47,380 nt of DNA from an uncultured Collinsella sp. (GTDB lineage Bacteria > Actinomycetota > Coriobacteriia > Coriobacteriales > Coriobacteriaceae), in NCBI GenBank assembly GCA_900754445.1, contig CAAECW010000040.1:1-47380 (forward strand). The letters are read 5' to 3'. The notes under the pieces were generated by a model that saw only the letters and a list, made by a program, of their open reading frames with translations, searched no databases and was not told where the DNA came from. Positions 15,108-24,440 of this stretch are shown piece after piece (the stretch's first letter is position 1; every line of letters begins with the position of its first letter). The position numbers were made by a program, and so were the translations under genes.

Positions 15108-16142
15108 CTACCAGATTCCCAGCACGTGCTGCATTCCCAAACTCATGCACGCAATGCCAATCCAGCAGCAAAAGCCCAGCGCGATGGGCTTGCCGCCCTT
15201 TTTGACCAGCTCGACGATATCGGTATTAAAACCAATAGCCGCCATGGCCATCACGATAAAGAACTTCGACAGCTCCTTGATGGGCGCCGTGATGGACACA
15301 GGAAGCTGAAACACCGTGGTGATCACGCTCGCCAGCACAAAGAACAGCACAAACATGGGAAACGCGCGTTTAAGCGAGAACGTGCTTTTGGCGTCGCCGC
15401 CGGCCTTGCGCGCCAGATGCATCTGCCAGCATGCGAGGACCAACGTGATGGGAATAATGGCCAGCGTCCTGGTGAGCTTGACCACTGTGGTGCTCTCGAG
15501 CACATTGGCGCCGGGATGCATGCTGTCCCAAGCGCTCGCCGCAGCCGTTACGGACGAGGTGTCGTTGATGGCGGTACCGGCAAACAGGCCAAAGCCCTCG
15601 TTGGTCAGCCCGAGCATGCCGCCGAGCGTTGGAAACACGAGCGCCGCGATAACGTTAAACAGGAAGATGACCGAAATAGCCTGGGCAATCTCGCGATCGT
15701 CGGCATCGATGACGGGCGCGGTCGCGGCGATGGCAGAACCGCCGCAAATCGACGAACCCACACCCACAAGCGTCGCGATCTTGCCCGGCACGTTCATAAC
15801 GCGGCAGAGCACAAAGGCGATGACAAGCGAGGTCGAGATTGTTGCCACGATAATCGGTAGCGACTGAGCGCCCTTGGACAGAATCTGGGAGAGGTTCATG
15901 CCAAAGCCAAGCAGGATAACCGCGTACTGCAAGACTTTTTTGGACGTATAGGTAACGCCGGCGGCGAGCGGTTCGCGACGATTCTTGGGAAAGACGAGCG
16001 CCAGGACCATGCCAAAGAGGATGGCAAATACCGGACCGCCGACCACCTCAATTTGTTTGCCGAGCAACGTCGCGGGAATGGCGATGATTAGGCAGAACAA
16101 GACGCCTTTCCAGCGCTCGCGTACGATATTTGCCAGTTGCAT
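15108..16142 (-). CDS. YeiH/UPF0324 family putative sulfate-type exporter
   Basis: A 344-residue protein with about ten membrane segments. It shows the family's conserved glycine-rich features: LGFGMNLSQIL (77-87), VGVGSSICGGSAIAATAPVI near 127-146, AGTAINDTSSVTAAASAW near 188-205, and a final FIVMAMAAIGFNTDI. The family is annotated as putative sulfate/sulfonate-type anion exporters, but transport has been shown for few members. ATG 16142 follows AAGGAAT. It is divergent from a GntR regulator 163 bases away, which is its likely controller. Confidence 0.9.
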   Translation of the reverse strand: MQLANIVRERWKGVLFCLIIAIPATLLGKQIEVVGGPVFAILFGMVLALVFPKNRREPLAAGVTYTSKKVLQYAVILLGFGMNLSQILSKGAQSLPIIVATISTSLVIAFVLCRVMNVPGKIATLVGVGSSICGGSAIAATAPVIDADDREIAQAISVIFLFNVIAALVFPTLGGMLGLTNEGFGLFAGTAINDTSSVTAAASAWDSMHPGANVLESTTVVKLTRTLAIIPITLVLACWQMHLARKAGGDAKSTFSLKRAFPMFVLFFVLASVITTVFQLPVSITAPIKELSKFFIVMAMAAIGFNTDIVELVKKGGKPIALGFCCWIGIACMSLGMQHVLGIW

Positions 16143-16305
16143 ATGGGATTCCTTCTTTCTATTTCACGTTTGCGACGGCTTATGATACGGCAACATTGAG
16201 CGCAGCCTTGCGCAAACACAGACTAAGATGCCGCAATAGTTCTCAGGCAACAGCCGAATTACCCACCGCGGAGAGCTGATTCGCGGCATAATTAACAACT
16301 GACAT

Positions 16306-17037
16306 ATGAGTTTGATAGAACAGTTGCGAGGCGCTATGGAAGAATCGATGCACGTCGGCGAGCAGGAAACGAGCCTACAGGACCAGTCCTACCACACCAT
16401 TCGACGCAAAATCGTCTACCTGGACTACAAGCCGGGCGAAAAGCTGGGCGTCAAGCAACTTTGCGATGACCTGGATATGGGGCGCACCCCTGTGCGCGAG
16501 GCTTTGGTTCGCTTGGCGCAGGAAGGCCTGGTGCGCACCGTGCCCCAGAGCGGTACCTACGTCTCGCCCATCAACCTCACCCTTGCCGAGAGTGCCTGTT
16601 ACATCCGCGAGCATCTGGAAAAGCAGGTGATTGTGGAGTGCTGCGCGCGCGCCACGTCGGCTGGCATCGAGCAGCTCGACCGCGCCATCGTGCTGCAGGA
16701 AAAGGCCATGGCCGAAGAGGATCGCATCGGCTTCTTTTTGAGCGACAACCTCATGCATCACATGATTTTTAGCATCGCATGTCGCAGCACCGTGTGGTCG
16801 TGGCTCGAAGAGACCAATGCCGACCTTGAGCGCTTCCGCTGGCTGCGCGCTGCCACGCAGGTTCTCGACAATCAGGACATCGTGAACGAGCACAAGCAGA
16901 TTCGCCGCGCTATCGCCGGTCGCGACCCCATCGAAGCGAGCTTTTTGGTCAGCAAGCACCTGCACATGATGTTCCGCAACCAAACCGAGGTCCTGGACCA
17001 GTTCCCCGAGTACTTCGAGACCAGCAAGCTCCGCTAA
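16306..17037 (+). CDS. GntR family transcriptional regulator, FadR/FCD subfamily
   Basis: 243 residues: an N-terminal winged helix (SYHTIRRKIVYLDYKPGEKL, then DMGRTPVREALVRLAQEGLV, then VPQSGTYVSP near residues 27-90) and an all-helical FCD ligand domain (ECCARATSAGIEQLD to NEHKQIRRAIAGRDP and the HLHMMFRNQ histidines). FCD proteins usually bind small carboxylates or amino-acid-like effectors, often with a metal. Divergence from yeiH suggests it controls that gene. The start is uncertain: ATG 16306 has no Shine-Dalgarno, and ATGs at 16336 (after GAGG) and 16348 (after GGAAGA) are alternatives. Confidence 0.9.
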   Translation: MSLIEQLRGAMEESMHVGEQETSLQDQSYHTIRRKIVYLDYKPGEKLGVKQLCDDLDMGRTPVREALVRLAQEGLVRTVPQSGTYVSPINLTLAESACYIREHLEKQVIVECCARATSAGIEQLDRAIVLQEKAMAEEDRIGFFLSDNLMHHMIFSIACRSTVWSWLEETNADLERFRWLRAATQVLDNQDIVNEHKQIRRAIAGRDPIEASFLVSKHLHMMFRNQTEVLDQFPEYFETSKLR

Positions 17038-17040
17038 CCT

Positions 17041-17085
17041 ACCAAAAAAGGACAGGTTCATTTTGGCAGGTTTTATCTGTGCAAA
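17041..17085 (+). repeat. Dispersed intergenic repeat R1, copy A
   Basis: It starts four bases after the GntR stop. The sequence follows CCAAAAAGGACAGGTTCATT then TTGGCAGGTTTTATCTG, the same layout as copies at 19211, 22411 and 22905. CCAAAA and TTTTGG can pair. Confidence 0.75.
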
Positions 17086-17091
17086 TGCAAC

Positions 17092-17126
17092 AAGGCCCGG
17101 CTCCGTCAAATGCGGAGCCGGGCCTT
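17092..17126 (-). terminator. Terminator of glmS (bidirectional stem)
   Basis: A perfect 14-bp stem AAGGCCCGGCTCCG/CGGAGCCGGGCCTT with a 7-base loop. The minus-strand side is followed by GTTGCATTTGC. Confidence 0.75.
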
Positions 17127-17149
17127 AGTCGCTAGAACGGCGGAACCAA

Positions 17150-18997
<1,848 letters not shown>

Positions 18998-19071
18998 AGG
19001 ATAAATCCCTTCGTTCGCGTGACTGCAAGACGTCCACGCACAGGGGGCGCTGAGACGTATAACGTTCGAGT

Positions 19072-19131
19072 ATTGTACTCACGCAAGCGCAAGCTGATAT
19101 ACCAGAAGTGGTATCTCAACTTAGATACCAC
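19072..19131 (-). promoter_or_regulatory. glmS promoter region with GGTATCT palindrome
   Basis: On the minus strand TACAAT (19072-19077) gives a 5' leader of about 70 bases. Upstream lies a perfect inverted repeat GTGGTATCT-6-AGATACCAC (19108-19131), and a third half-site GATATACC at 19096-19103 overlaps where a -35 would be. The GGTATNNACC style recalls sites of GntR/HutC-type sugar-amine regulators such as NagR; that link is inference. The 312 bases between glmS and the lacI-type gene hold only this and repeat R1. Confidence 0.5.
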
Positions 19132-19210
19132 CCGATGCACACATGCCCAGCCGGTCCAAACCACCGCAAAGGTGCCTGTCCCCTTCGTGGTGGTCGCGCT
19201 GGCAACGGCG

Positions 19211-19260
19211 TTTCCCCAGATAAAACCTGCCAAAATAAACCTGTCCCTTTTTGGAAGGTT
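19211..19260 (-). repeat. Dispersed intergenic repeat R1, copy B
   Basis: On the minus strand it reads CCAAAAAGGGACAGGTTTAT then TTTGGCAGGTTTTATCTGGG, nearly identical to the copy at 22411. It abuts the promoter of the LacI gene. Confidence 0.8.
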
Positions 19261-19265
19261 TGGGA

Positions 19266-19274
19266 TGCTACAAT
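19266..19274 (+). promoter_or_regulatory. Extended -10 promoter of the LacI-family gene
   Basis: TGCTACAAT is an extended -10 element 36 bases before the start codon. No standard -35 is seen. Confidence 0.55.
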
Positions 19275-19309
19275 CTGGCTTGTACTTGAAACGCATCAAA
19301 GGGGCCGCT

Positions 19310-20422
19310 ATGGCAAAGGTAAAAATCAGCGACGTCGCGCGCGAGGCCGGGGTTTCGCTGGGCACGGTTTCCAACGCGCTCAACCACCCCGAAAAGCTGC
19401 GCCCCGAGACCCTCAAGCTCATCAACGAGACCATCAATCGCCTTGGCTACCTGCCCAACCAAAGCGCTCGTCAGCTCGCGGGCGGCGCCACCAAGTCCTT
19501 TGGCCTGGTGCTCCCCCGTCTCGATCACGGCTTTTCGCTCCAAATCGCCAGCGGCGCCCACAACGAGGCTCGCAAGCACGGCTATGACTTGCTCATCGCC
19601 AACGCCGATAACGACGATATTCTCCAGGACCATTACCTGCGCTACTTTATGGGCACCCAGATGTCCGGCGTCATGGTTCAGCCCATGGCATCCCCCGACT
19701 GGCACCCCGCCATGGCCAAGATGCCCGTGCCGATCGTCCATCTGGACATCCATTGCTCCGAGCCCGGCTACTACGTAGCGGCCGACAACGAGGCCCAGGG
19801 TCGCATCATTGCCGAACTTGCCATCGCCCGCGGTGCACGCCATATCACCGTTGTGGGTAGAGCAGCATTTATGCAACTCACCCTGCGCGTCCTTGGCATT
19901 CATAAGGCACTCGCCCTACACCCCGATATCAAGATCGAAGTCATCGACGCCGGCGAATGGAATACCGCCGCCGACGGCTACGGCATCGGTGCCCAAATCG
20001 CCGAGCGCCCCGCCGACGAACGCCCCGATTTTGTCGTCGGCCTGACCGACGTGTTGGCCTCAGGCGTCATCTCGGCGCTGGTCGACAAAGGCATCGCCGT
20101 CCCCGGGCAAGTACGCGTAGCAGGTTGCGATGGCAACCCGCTCGCTTGGAGCGGATCGGTCCCGCTCACTACGGTAGCGCCCCCGGGCTACGAGATTGGC
20201 CGCAAGGGCGTTCAATTGCTCATGGAGCAAATCGAGAACAAGGCCCCGGCGAAGACCAAGCACGTCCACATCGGCTCTGCCGCGCGCACCGTCACCGCGG
20301 TCACGGCCATCGAGGACATCAACCGCCAAGAACTCGTGCGGCCGTTCCTGCTGGAACGCGCCAGCACCCAGGCAAGCAGCCAGACCGACGCCACGGCCAT
20401 CAACCTCGGTGCGTATCTATAG
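19310..20422 (+). CDS. LacI family transcriptional regulator
   Basis: A 370-residue repressor-type protein. The LacI HTH is at the very N-terminus (VKISDVAREAGVSLGTVSNA, then LRPETLKLINETINRLGYLP), then the hinge (QSARQLAGGATKSFGLVLP) and a periplasmic-binding-like ligand domain up to IGRKGVQLLMEQIE. A C-terminal extension of about 25 residues follows. ATG 19310 follows AAGGGG. No sugar gene is adjacent, so the regulon is remote or includes glmS; the ligand is unknown. The long frame extending far upstream through glmS is an antisense artefact. Confidence 0.93.
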   Translation: MAKVKISDVAREAGVSLGTVSNALNHPEKLRPETLKLINETINRLGYLPNQSARQLAGGATKSFGLVLPRLDHGFSLQIASGAHNEARKHGYDLLIANADNDDILQDHYLRYFMGTQMSGVMVQPMASPDWHPAMAKMPVPIVHLDIHCSEPGYYVAADNEAQGRIIAELAIARGARHITVVGRAAFMQLTLRVLGIHKALALHPDIKIEVIDAGEWNTAADGYGIGAQIAERPADERPDFVVGLTDVLASGVISALVDKGIAVPGQVRVAGCDGNPLAWSGSVPLTTVAPPGYEIGRKGVQLLMEQIENKAPAKTKHVHIGSAARTVTAVTAIEDINRQELVRPFLLERASTQASSQTDATAINLGAYL

Positions 20423-20450
20423 CACGCCCGCAAGTATGCTAAGTCGCCGC

Positions 20451-20494
20451 TTAAGCAAAAGGGGCCCGACCATTGCCGGGCCCCTTTTGCTTAA
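20451..20494. terminator. Bidirectional terminator between lacI-type and HAD genes
   Basis: A perfect 18-bp stem TTAAGCAAAAGGGGCCCG/CGGGCCCCTTTTGCTTAA with an 8-base loop; both strands carry a T-rich descending arm. Confidence 0.88.
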
Positions 20495-20535
20495 GTGCAA
20501 ACGTGGGCAATTGCTCGTTTCAACACCGCAATTGT

Positions 20536-21186
20536 CTAGCGCACGGCCTTGACTGCCGCTGCCAGGTCGAACAACGTATCGAGCACGGCCTCGCAGCCAT
20601 CCACCACGTCCTGCGGCAGCGGCACGATGTCGGGGACGGCAAAGACGTGACAGCCAGCCGTAATGCCCGAGACGCAGCCGTTGCGCGAATCCTCGACCAC
20701 GGCACATTCCTCGGAAGCAAAGCCCGCGCGCTCGCAGGCGAGCAGATACATCTCGGGGTCGGGCTTGCCGTGCACGACGTCCTCGCCACACGTTACCGTT
20801 TCAAACTTGTCAAAGAGGCCGAATGCTTTAAGGTTGCGCTCGGCCGTAACATGGCGCGATGACGTTGCAAGGCCGACGTGATAGCCCGCAGCCAACAGCT
20901 CGTCTATGCACTCGGCAGCGCCGGCCTTAAGCTCCAGATCGGTCTTGACCATCTCGTCGCGAATCTCCTTGTGGCGGACATAGATCGTCTCGGCGGTCTC
21001 GTGGCTGCCGTAATGCTCCTCGAGAATGCCCATGACATCGGGCAGCGTGCGGCCGATAAACTGATGGATCAGCGCATCATCAATCGCGAGCCCCAGCTCA
21101 GCGGCGCCTGCCTTCCAGGCCTTAATCCCCAAACGCTCGGTATCAACCAGCGTTCCATCCATGTCAAAAATAACAGCCTTGATCAT
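20536..21186 (-). CDS. HAD superfamily hydrolase, beta-phosphoglucomutase-like
   Basis: 216 residues. Motif I is FDMDGTLVDTE (7-17) with nucleophile D8 and acid/base D10; motif II is GLATSSR; motif III is the lysine in GKPDPEMYLLA; motif IV is VVEDSRNG. The four-helix cap inserted after motif I (subfamily IA) fits phosphatases or phosphomutases acting on small sugar phosphates. The DxD with TLVDTE favours the PGM-like branch, but phosphatase activity is as likely. GAGGGGGA precedes the start. It is convergent with the LacI gene and divergent from larE. Confidence 0.92.
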   Translation of the reverse strand: MIKAVIFDMDGTLVDTERLGIKAWKAGAAELGLAIDDALIHQFIGRTLPDVMGILEEHYGSHETAETIYVRHKEIRDEMVKTDLELKAGAAECIDELLAAGYHVGLATSSRHVTAERNLKAFGLFDKFETVTCGEDVVHGKPDPEMYLLACERAGFASEECAVVEDSRNGCVSGITAGCHVFAVPDIVPLPQDVVDGCEAVLDTLFDLAAAVKAVR

Positions 21187-21314
21187 ATCGGTCCCCCTCG
21201 CCGGATTGCATTACTGCCACTCTACCGCACTTTACAAGCTTGTATATAACGTATATAGCATATTGCACTTTCGTTACATAGCTGGAAGTCTTATGACAAG
21301 CAGCTCGGTGGGAT

Positions 21315-21320
21315 TATAGT
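21315..21320 (+). promoter_or_regulatory. Probable larE -10 element
   Basis: TATAGT 35 bases before the start; TTATGA lies 18 bases upstream as a weak -35. Confidence 0.4.
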
Positions 21321-21354
21321 TTCATCCGAGCTTTAATAACTGTAAGGAACTTTC

Positions 21355-22233
21355 ATGCTTTCAGACACCACCGCACCCGCAGAGGAGCTTCAGGACAAAC
21401 TCGCAGCACTCGAGCAGCTGCTTTTGGCATACGGACGCGTCGCCATCGGCTTTTCCGGTGGTGTCGACAGCAGCTTTTTGGCCGCGGTCTGCGCCCGCAT
21501 CATGCCCACCAATACCCTCCTCGTCCATCTCACCACGCCGCTCATCGGTACGCCCGAACAGGCTTCGTTTGAGCGGTCCGTTGATGGACAAGCCAATGAG
21601 GGGCCGCATTTTAAGCTCCCCGTGCTCAATCTTTCGGTGGATCAGCTGCAGCTCCCCCAAGTAGCCTGCAACGATGCCAATCGCTGCTACCACTGCAAGC
21701 ACGCCGGCTTTACCGCCATCGTCAACCACGCCAAGTCGCTCGGTTTTCCCACTGTCATCGATGGCAGCAATGCAAGCGATCGCGGTGACTACCGCCCCGG
21801 CATGCGTGCGGCAGAAGAGCTCGGCGTACGCTCCCCTCTTATGGAGGTCGGCTTTACCAAGGACGAAGAGCGCGAGCTGCTGCGTGCATGGGGCTACCCC
21901 GTTTGGAACCTGCCGGCGGGAGCCTGTCTTGCCACGCGCGTTCCCACGGGCGAGAAGCTTACGCGCGAGAAGGTCGATTTAATCCGCGCCTGCGAGGATT
22001 ACCTGCACGATCTTGACTTGGCTCAGGTACGCGCGCGCTTGATCGGCGGCTGCATGCATATCGAAGCCGCTCCCGCAGATGTCGCCAAGATTGCCGCCCT
22101 CGGCGGTGCCGCCGTCGACGACAAGGGCAAGACCCCGCTGCCCGCCGTTATCGAGTCCGCGCTACGCGAGCTGGGCTGCGACCATATCTCCCCCGAGGTC
22201 ACCCCCTACATTCACGGTGCCATGAATCTTTAG
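21355..22233 (+). CDS. larE: ATP-dependent sacrificial sulfur transferase LarE
   Basis: A 292-residue PP-loop enzyme. The pyrophosphatase loop SGGVDS is at 34-39; CYHCK lies near 110; the LarE core motif PAGACLATR near 187 carries the cysteine whose sulfur is given up. LarE sulfurates the pyridinium biscarboxylate made by LarB; LarC then inserts nickel to give the NPN cofactor of lactate racemase LarA and related enzymes. None of larA, larB or larC is in this window, so it is either an orphan or works with distant genes. AAGGAA precedes ATG 21355. Confidence 0.93.
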   Translation: MLSDTTAPAEELQDKLAALEQLLLAYGRVAIGFSGGVDSSFLAAVCARIMPTNTLLVHLTTPLIGTPEQASFERSVDGQANEGPHFKLPVLNLSVDQLQLPQVACNDANRCYHCKHAGFTAIVNHAKSLGFPTVIDGSNASDRGDYRPGMRAAEELGVRSPLMEVGFTKDEERELLRAWGYPVWNLPAGACLATRVPTGEKLTREKVDLIRACEDYLHDLDLAQVRARLIGGCMHIEAAPADVAKIAALGGAAVDDKGKTPLPAVIESALRELGCDHISPEVTPYIHGAMNL

Positions 22234-22235
22234 GC

Positions 22236-22382
22236 TACGCCGTTTTACAAACGGCGTAACTGCTCGGCGCTGCGCAGGCCCCGGGCGCGGCAATCTGACG
22301 TTCAACTTCACGGGCGCGACCAAAAGGTCAGCGCCCGCTTGTTTCACGTCACCTTACCGCACCCGGAGCCTGCTCGCTCGCA
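22236..22382 (+). repeat. Dispersed intergenic repeat R2, copy 2
   Basis: It starts at the larE stop with the hairpin ACGCCGTTTTACAAACGGCGT, which may end the larE transcript. The 65-base core is at 22291-22355 and matches the copy at 12789-12853 at 58 of 65 positions, including GGGCGCGACC/GGTCAGCGCCC. Both copies end near CTCGCTCGC and both lie directly after a plus-strand gene. Confidence 0.75.
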
Positions 22383-22410
22383 TATGCTCAACCTGGACTG
22401 CATTAACTGA

Positions 22411-22460
22411 CATGCCAAAAAGGGACAGGTTTATTTTGGCAGGTTTTATCTGGGGAAATA
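22411..22460 (+). repeat. Dispersed intergenic repeat R1, copy C
   Basis: TGCCAAAAAGGGACAGGTTT then ATTTTGGCAGGTTTTATCTG. TGCCAAAA and TTTTGGCA form its hairpin. It follows R2 copy 2 directly. Confidence 0.8.
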
Positions 22461-22529
22461 TCGCGAGGCAGTCGCCCCTCTAGCACCCATCAAACTTCGA
22501 GAGACGATAGAGGGGCAATTCGGCTGCAT

Positions 22530-22652
22530 CTACTTCTTCCGATAGCGGCGGTTGCGGCTCGTCGATGAACCCATTACTTCGATGAGCCCTTTATCCGCCA
22601 TTTTTGGCAGATGGTAGTTGACGGACGAATTTTGGCATTCCGTCTCTCTAAA
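22530..22652 (-). pseudogene. Relic of a winged-helix C-terminal domain
   Basis: On the minus strand about 38 codons read FRETECQNSSVNYHLPKMAD then KGLIEVMGSSTSRNRRYRKK and stop (TAG at 22530-22532). This is the recognition helix and wing of a winged-helix domain, like the C-terminus of AlbA_2/ATP-binding or Fic-type regulators. Six codons further upstream the frame is closed by a stop and no start exists. The rest of the gene is gone or has been replaced by the motif cluster next to it. The parent family is an inference from this short piece. Confidence 0.55.
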
Positions 22653-22834
22653 ACAATAGATTTATCTCTCTCTAACGTTTCGTATATCTCTCTAACTTTA
22701 GAGAGATAAGCGCCTTGTTTTAGAGAGACATTAAGAGAGATATATCGAATTCGCTGCTAGATTGCCTAATGCTATCTCTCTAACCAACCTTCTCTTTAGA
22801 GAGACATTTAGAGAGACGAGCGCGACCTCTCTAA
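22643..22834. repeat. Cluster of ten TCTCTCTAA/TTAGAGAGA motifs in both orientations
   Basis: TCTCTCTAA starts at 22643, 22667, 22687 and 22775, and in shortened form (TCTCTAA) at 22828. The reverse form TTAGAGAGA starts at 22698, 22720, 22796 and 22808, with a variant TTAAGAGAGA at 22731. Sites 22687 and 22698 make a near-perfect palindrome (22686-22707). The region is clearly AT-richer than its surroundings. It contains no gene I can support. The 804 bases from 22234 to 23037 hold only repeats, this cluster, the relic and a terminator. Confidence 0.85.
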
Positions 22835-22904
22835 TCATGGGCTCCACTCTTTAAGGTGCACACTTCCTAACCGTGCCCTAAGTTGCGGTGAAATAGTCCC
22901 CGAT

Positions 22905-22956
22905 TAACCTGCCAAAAAGGAACAGGTTTATTTTGGCAGGTTTTATCTGGGGAAAC
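22905..22956 (+). repeat. Dispersed intergenic repeat R1, copy D
   Basis: AACCTGCCAAAA and TTTTGGCAGGTT form a 12-bp stem around the GGAACAGGTTTA core, followed by TTATCTGGGGAAA. Nearest to copy C. Confidence 0.8.
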
Positions 22957-22960
22957 GCAA

Positions 22961-22997
22961 ATAGGGCCGTGACACCCATACGGCGTCGCGGCCCTTT
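22961..22997 (-). terminator. Terminator of the PTS/transketolase operon
   Basis: AGGGCCGTGAC pairs with GTCGCGGCCCT (one mismatch). On the minus strand the T-rich tail is weak (ATTTGCGTTT). Confidence 0.6.
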
Positions 22998-23037
22998 TCC
23001 TTGGAGAAGGATCAATTGATTGAACGGGATGACCGTT

Positions 23038-23490
23038 CTAGTCTTCGAGTCCGCTATTGATGAGCTCCGCAATCTCAACGGGATCGGTGCTCGCGCGCAC
23101 CTTGTCACGGAAGCCGGCGTCCATCAGCATCACGGCAGCCTTGGAGAGCAAGCGCAGGTGCGTGGTTCCTGCCTCGCCGGCAGGCACGTACAGCGCGAGC
23201 GCAACATCGACGGGCACACCATCGAAGCTCGGCCATTCAACGGGCTCGACCAGCTTAAGCACGGCAACGCCCGGCGTGTGGATAGCATCGCTTTTGGCAT
23301 GTGGAACGGCAAAACCGGCGACAAGGCCAGTCTCGGCCTCGTTCTCGCGAGCCATGAAGGCAGTCTCTACGGCAGATGCGTCGTCAGCAAAGCCGAGCTC
23401 GACGGCCTGATCGGACAAATAATGCAGGGCATCCTCGCGCGAGGCGGCGGTATACCCTATCGTCACTTGGTTGGCAGATACAAATCCCAT
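23038..23490 (-). CDS. PTS fructose-type EIIA component
   Basis: A 150-residue EIIA of the fructose/mannitol family. The phosphorylated histidine is H64 in GLVAGFAVPHAKSDAI, and the TPGVAVLKL and VALALYVPA strands match the family. It takes phosphate from HPr and passes it to the EIIB domain encoded by the first gene of this operon, whose protein lacks an EIIA. It is the last gene of the operon, 11 bases after the transketolase C half; AAGGAAGG precedes ATG 23490. Confidence 0.93.
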   Translation of the reverse strand: MGFVSANQVTIGYTAASREDALHYLSDQAVELGFADDASAVETAFMARENEAETGLVAGFAVPHAKSDAIHTPGVAVLKLVEPVEWPSFDGVPVDVALALYVPAGEAGTTHLRLLSKAAVMLMDAGFRDKVRASTDPVEIAELINSGLED

Positions 23491-23501
23491 GGAAACCTTC
23501 C

Positions 23502-24440
23502 TTACAACACGGACCTGACCGCAGCTTCGATGCCGTCGGCGTCCAAACCGTACTTGTGCAGCAAATCGACCGCAGGGCCGGACTCGCCATACACATCGCG
23601 CACGCCGACGCGACGCATCGGCACCGGATGCTGCTCCGCGAGCACCGAGGCCACGGCCTCGCCAAGACCACCGATAATCGAATGCTCCTCGGCAGTGACC
23701 ACGCGACCGGTCTTCTTGGCGCTGGCAACCACCAGGCGCTCATCAAGCGGCTTGATCGTGTGCATATTGATGACCTCGGCATCGATACCATCGGCAGCGA
23801 GCGCCTCGGCAGCCTCAAGCGCCTCGGCGACCATAAGGCCACAAGCGATGATGGTCACATCGGACCCCTCGCGCACGACCACGCCGCGACCAATCTTGAA
23901 CTCATAGTCCTCGTGATCGTTGATGACCGGTGTTGCCAGGCGGCCGAAGCACATGTAAACCGGGCCCTCAAACTCATAGGCGGCGCGCACACAGGCACGA
24001 GCCTCGACGTCGTCGGCGGGAACGACCACCGTCATACCCGGAATCGTGCGCATGAGTGCGATATCCTCGCAGCACTGGTGCGTGGCGCCGTCCTCGCCCA
24101 CCGAAATGCCGGCATGAGTAGCGCCAATCTTGACGTTGAGGTGCGGGTAGCCGATGGAATTGCGGACCTGCTCGTAGGCGCGACCGGCGGCAAACATCGC
24201 AAAGGTGCTCGCAAAAGCAACGCGGCCCGTGGTCGCGATGCCGGCGGCGAGCCCCATCAGGTTGCTCTCGGCAATGCCGGCGTCGTAGAAGCGCTCAGGG
24301 TGCGCAGCCTTAAACTTACCGGTCTGCGTGGCGGCGGCCAGGTCGGCATCGAGAACCACAAAGTCATCGCGCTCATTGCCCAGCTCGACAAGTGCCTCGC
24401 CATAGCTAACGCGCGTGGCGACTTTCTTGACGTCTGCCAT
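23502..24440 (-). CDS. Transketolase, C-terminal half (pyrimidine-binding and C domains)
   Basis: 312 residues. It contains the transketolase Pyr domain (SYGEALVELGNERDDFVVLD, AGIAESNLMGLAAGIATTGR with the catalytic Glu, then GATHAGISVGEDGATHQCCE) and the C-terminal domain (GSDVTIIACGLMVAEALEAA, EEHSIIGGLGEAVASVL). Together with the separately encoded N half it forms a two-subunit transketolase moving two-carbon units between ketose and aldose phosphates with thiamine diphosphate. Its ATG overlaps the stop of the N half (TAATG), and GGGGAGGAG inside that gene is its ribosome site. Confidence 0.95.
   Translation of the reverse strand: MADVKKVATRVSYGEALVELGNERDDFVVLDADLAAATQTGKFKAAHPERFYDAGIAESNLMGLAAGIATTGRVAFASTFAMFAAGRAYEQVRNSIGYPHLNVKIGATHAGISVGEDGATHQCCEDIALMRTIPGMTVVVPADDVEARACVRAAYEFEGPVYMCFGRLATPVINDHEDYEFKIGRGVVVREGSDVTIIACGLMVAEALEAAEALAADGIDAEVINMHTIKPLDERLVVASAKKTGRVVTAEEHSIIGGLGEAVASVLAEQHPVPMRRVGVRDVYGESGPAVDLLHKYGLDADGIEAAVRSVL

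Noticed and set aside
18998..19071. glmS ribozyme
   Set aside because: The leader is about 70 bases long and lacks the conserved glmS ribozyme core.
22643..22834. CRISPR array
   Set aside because: The repeats are only 9 bases, occur in both orientations and have irregular spacing, so they do not form a repeat-spacer array.
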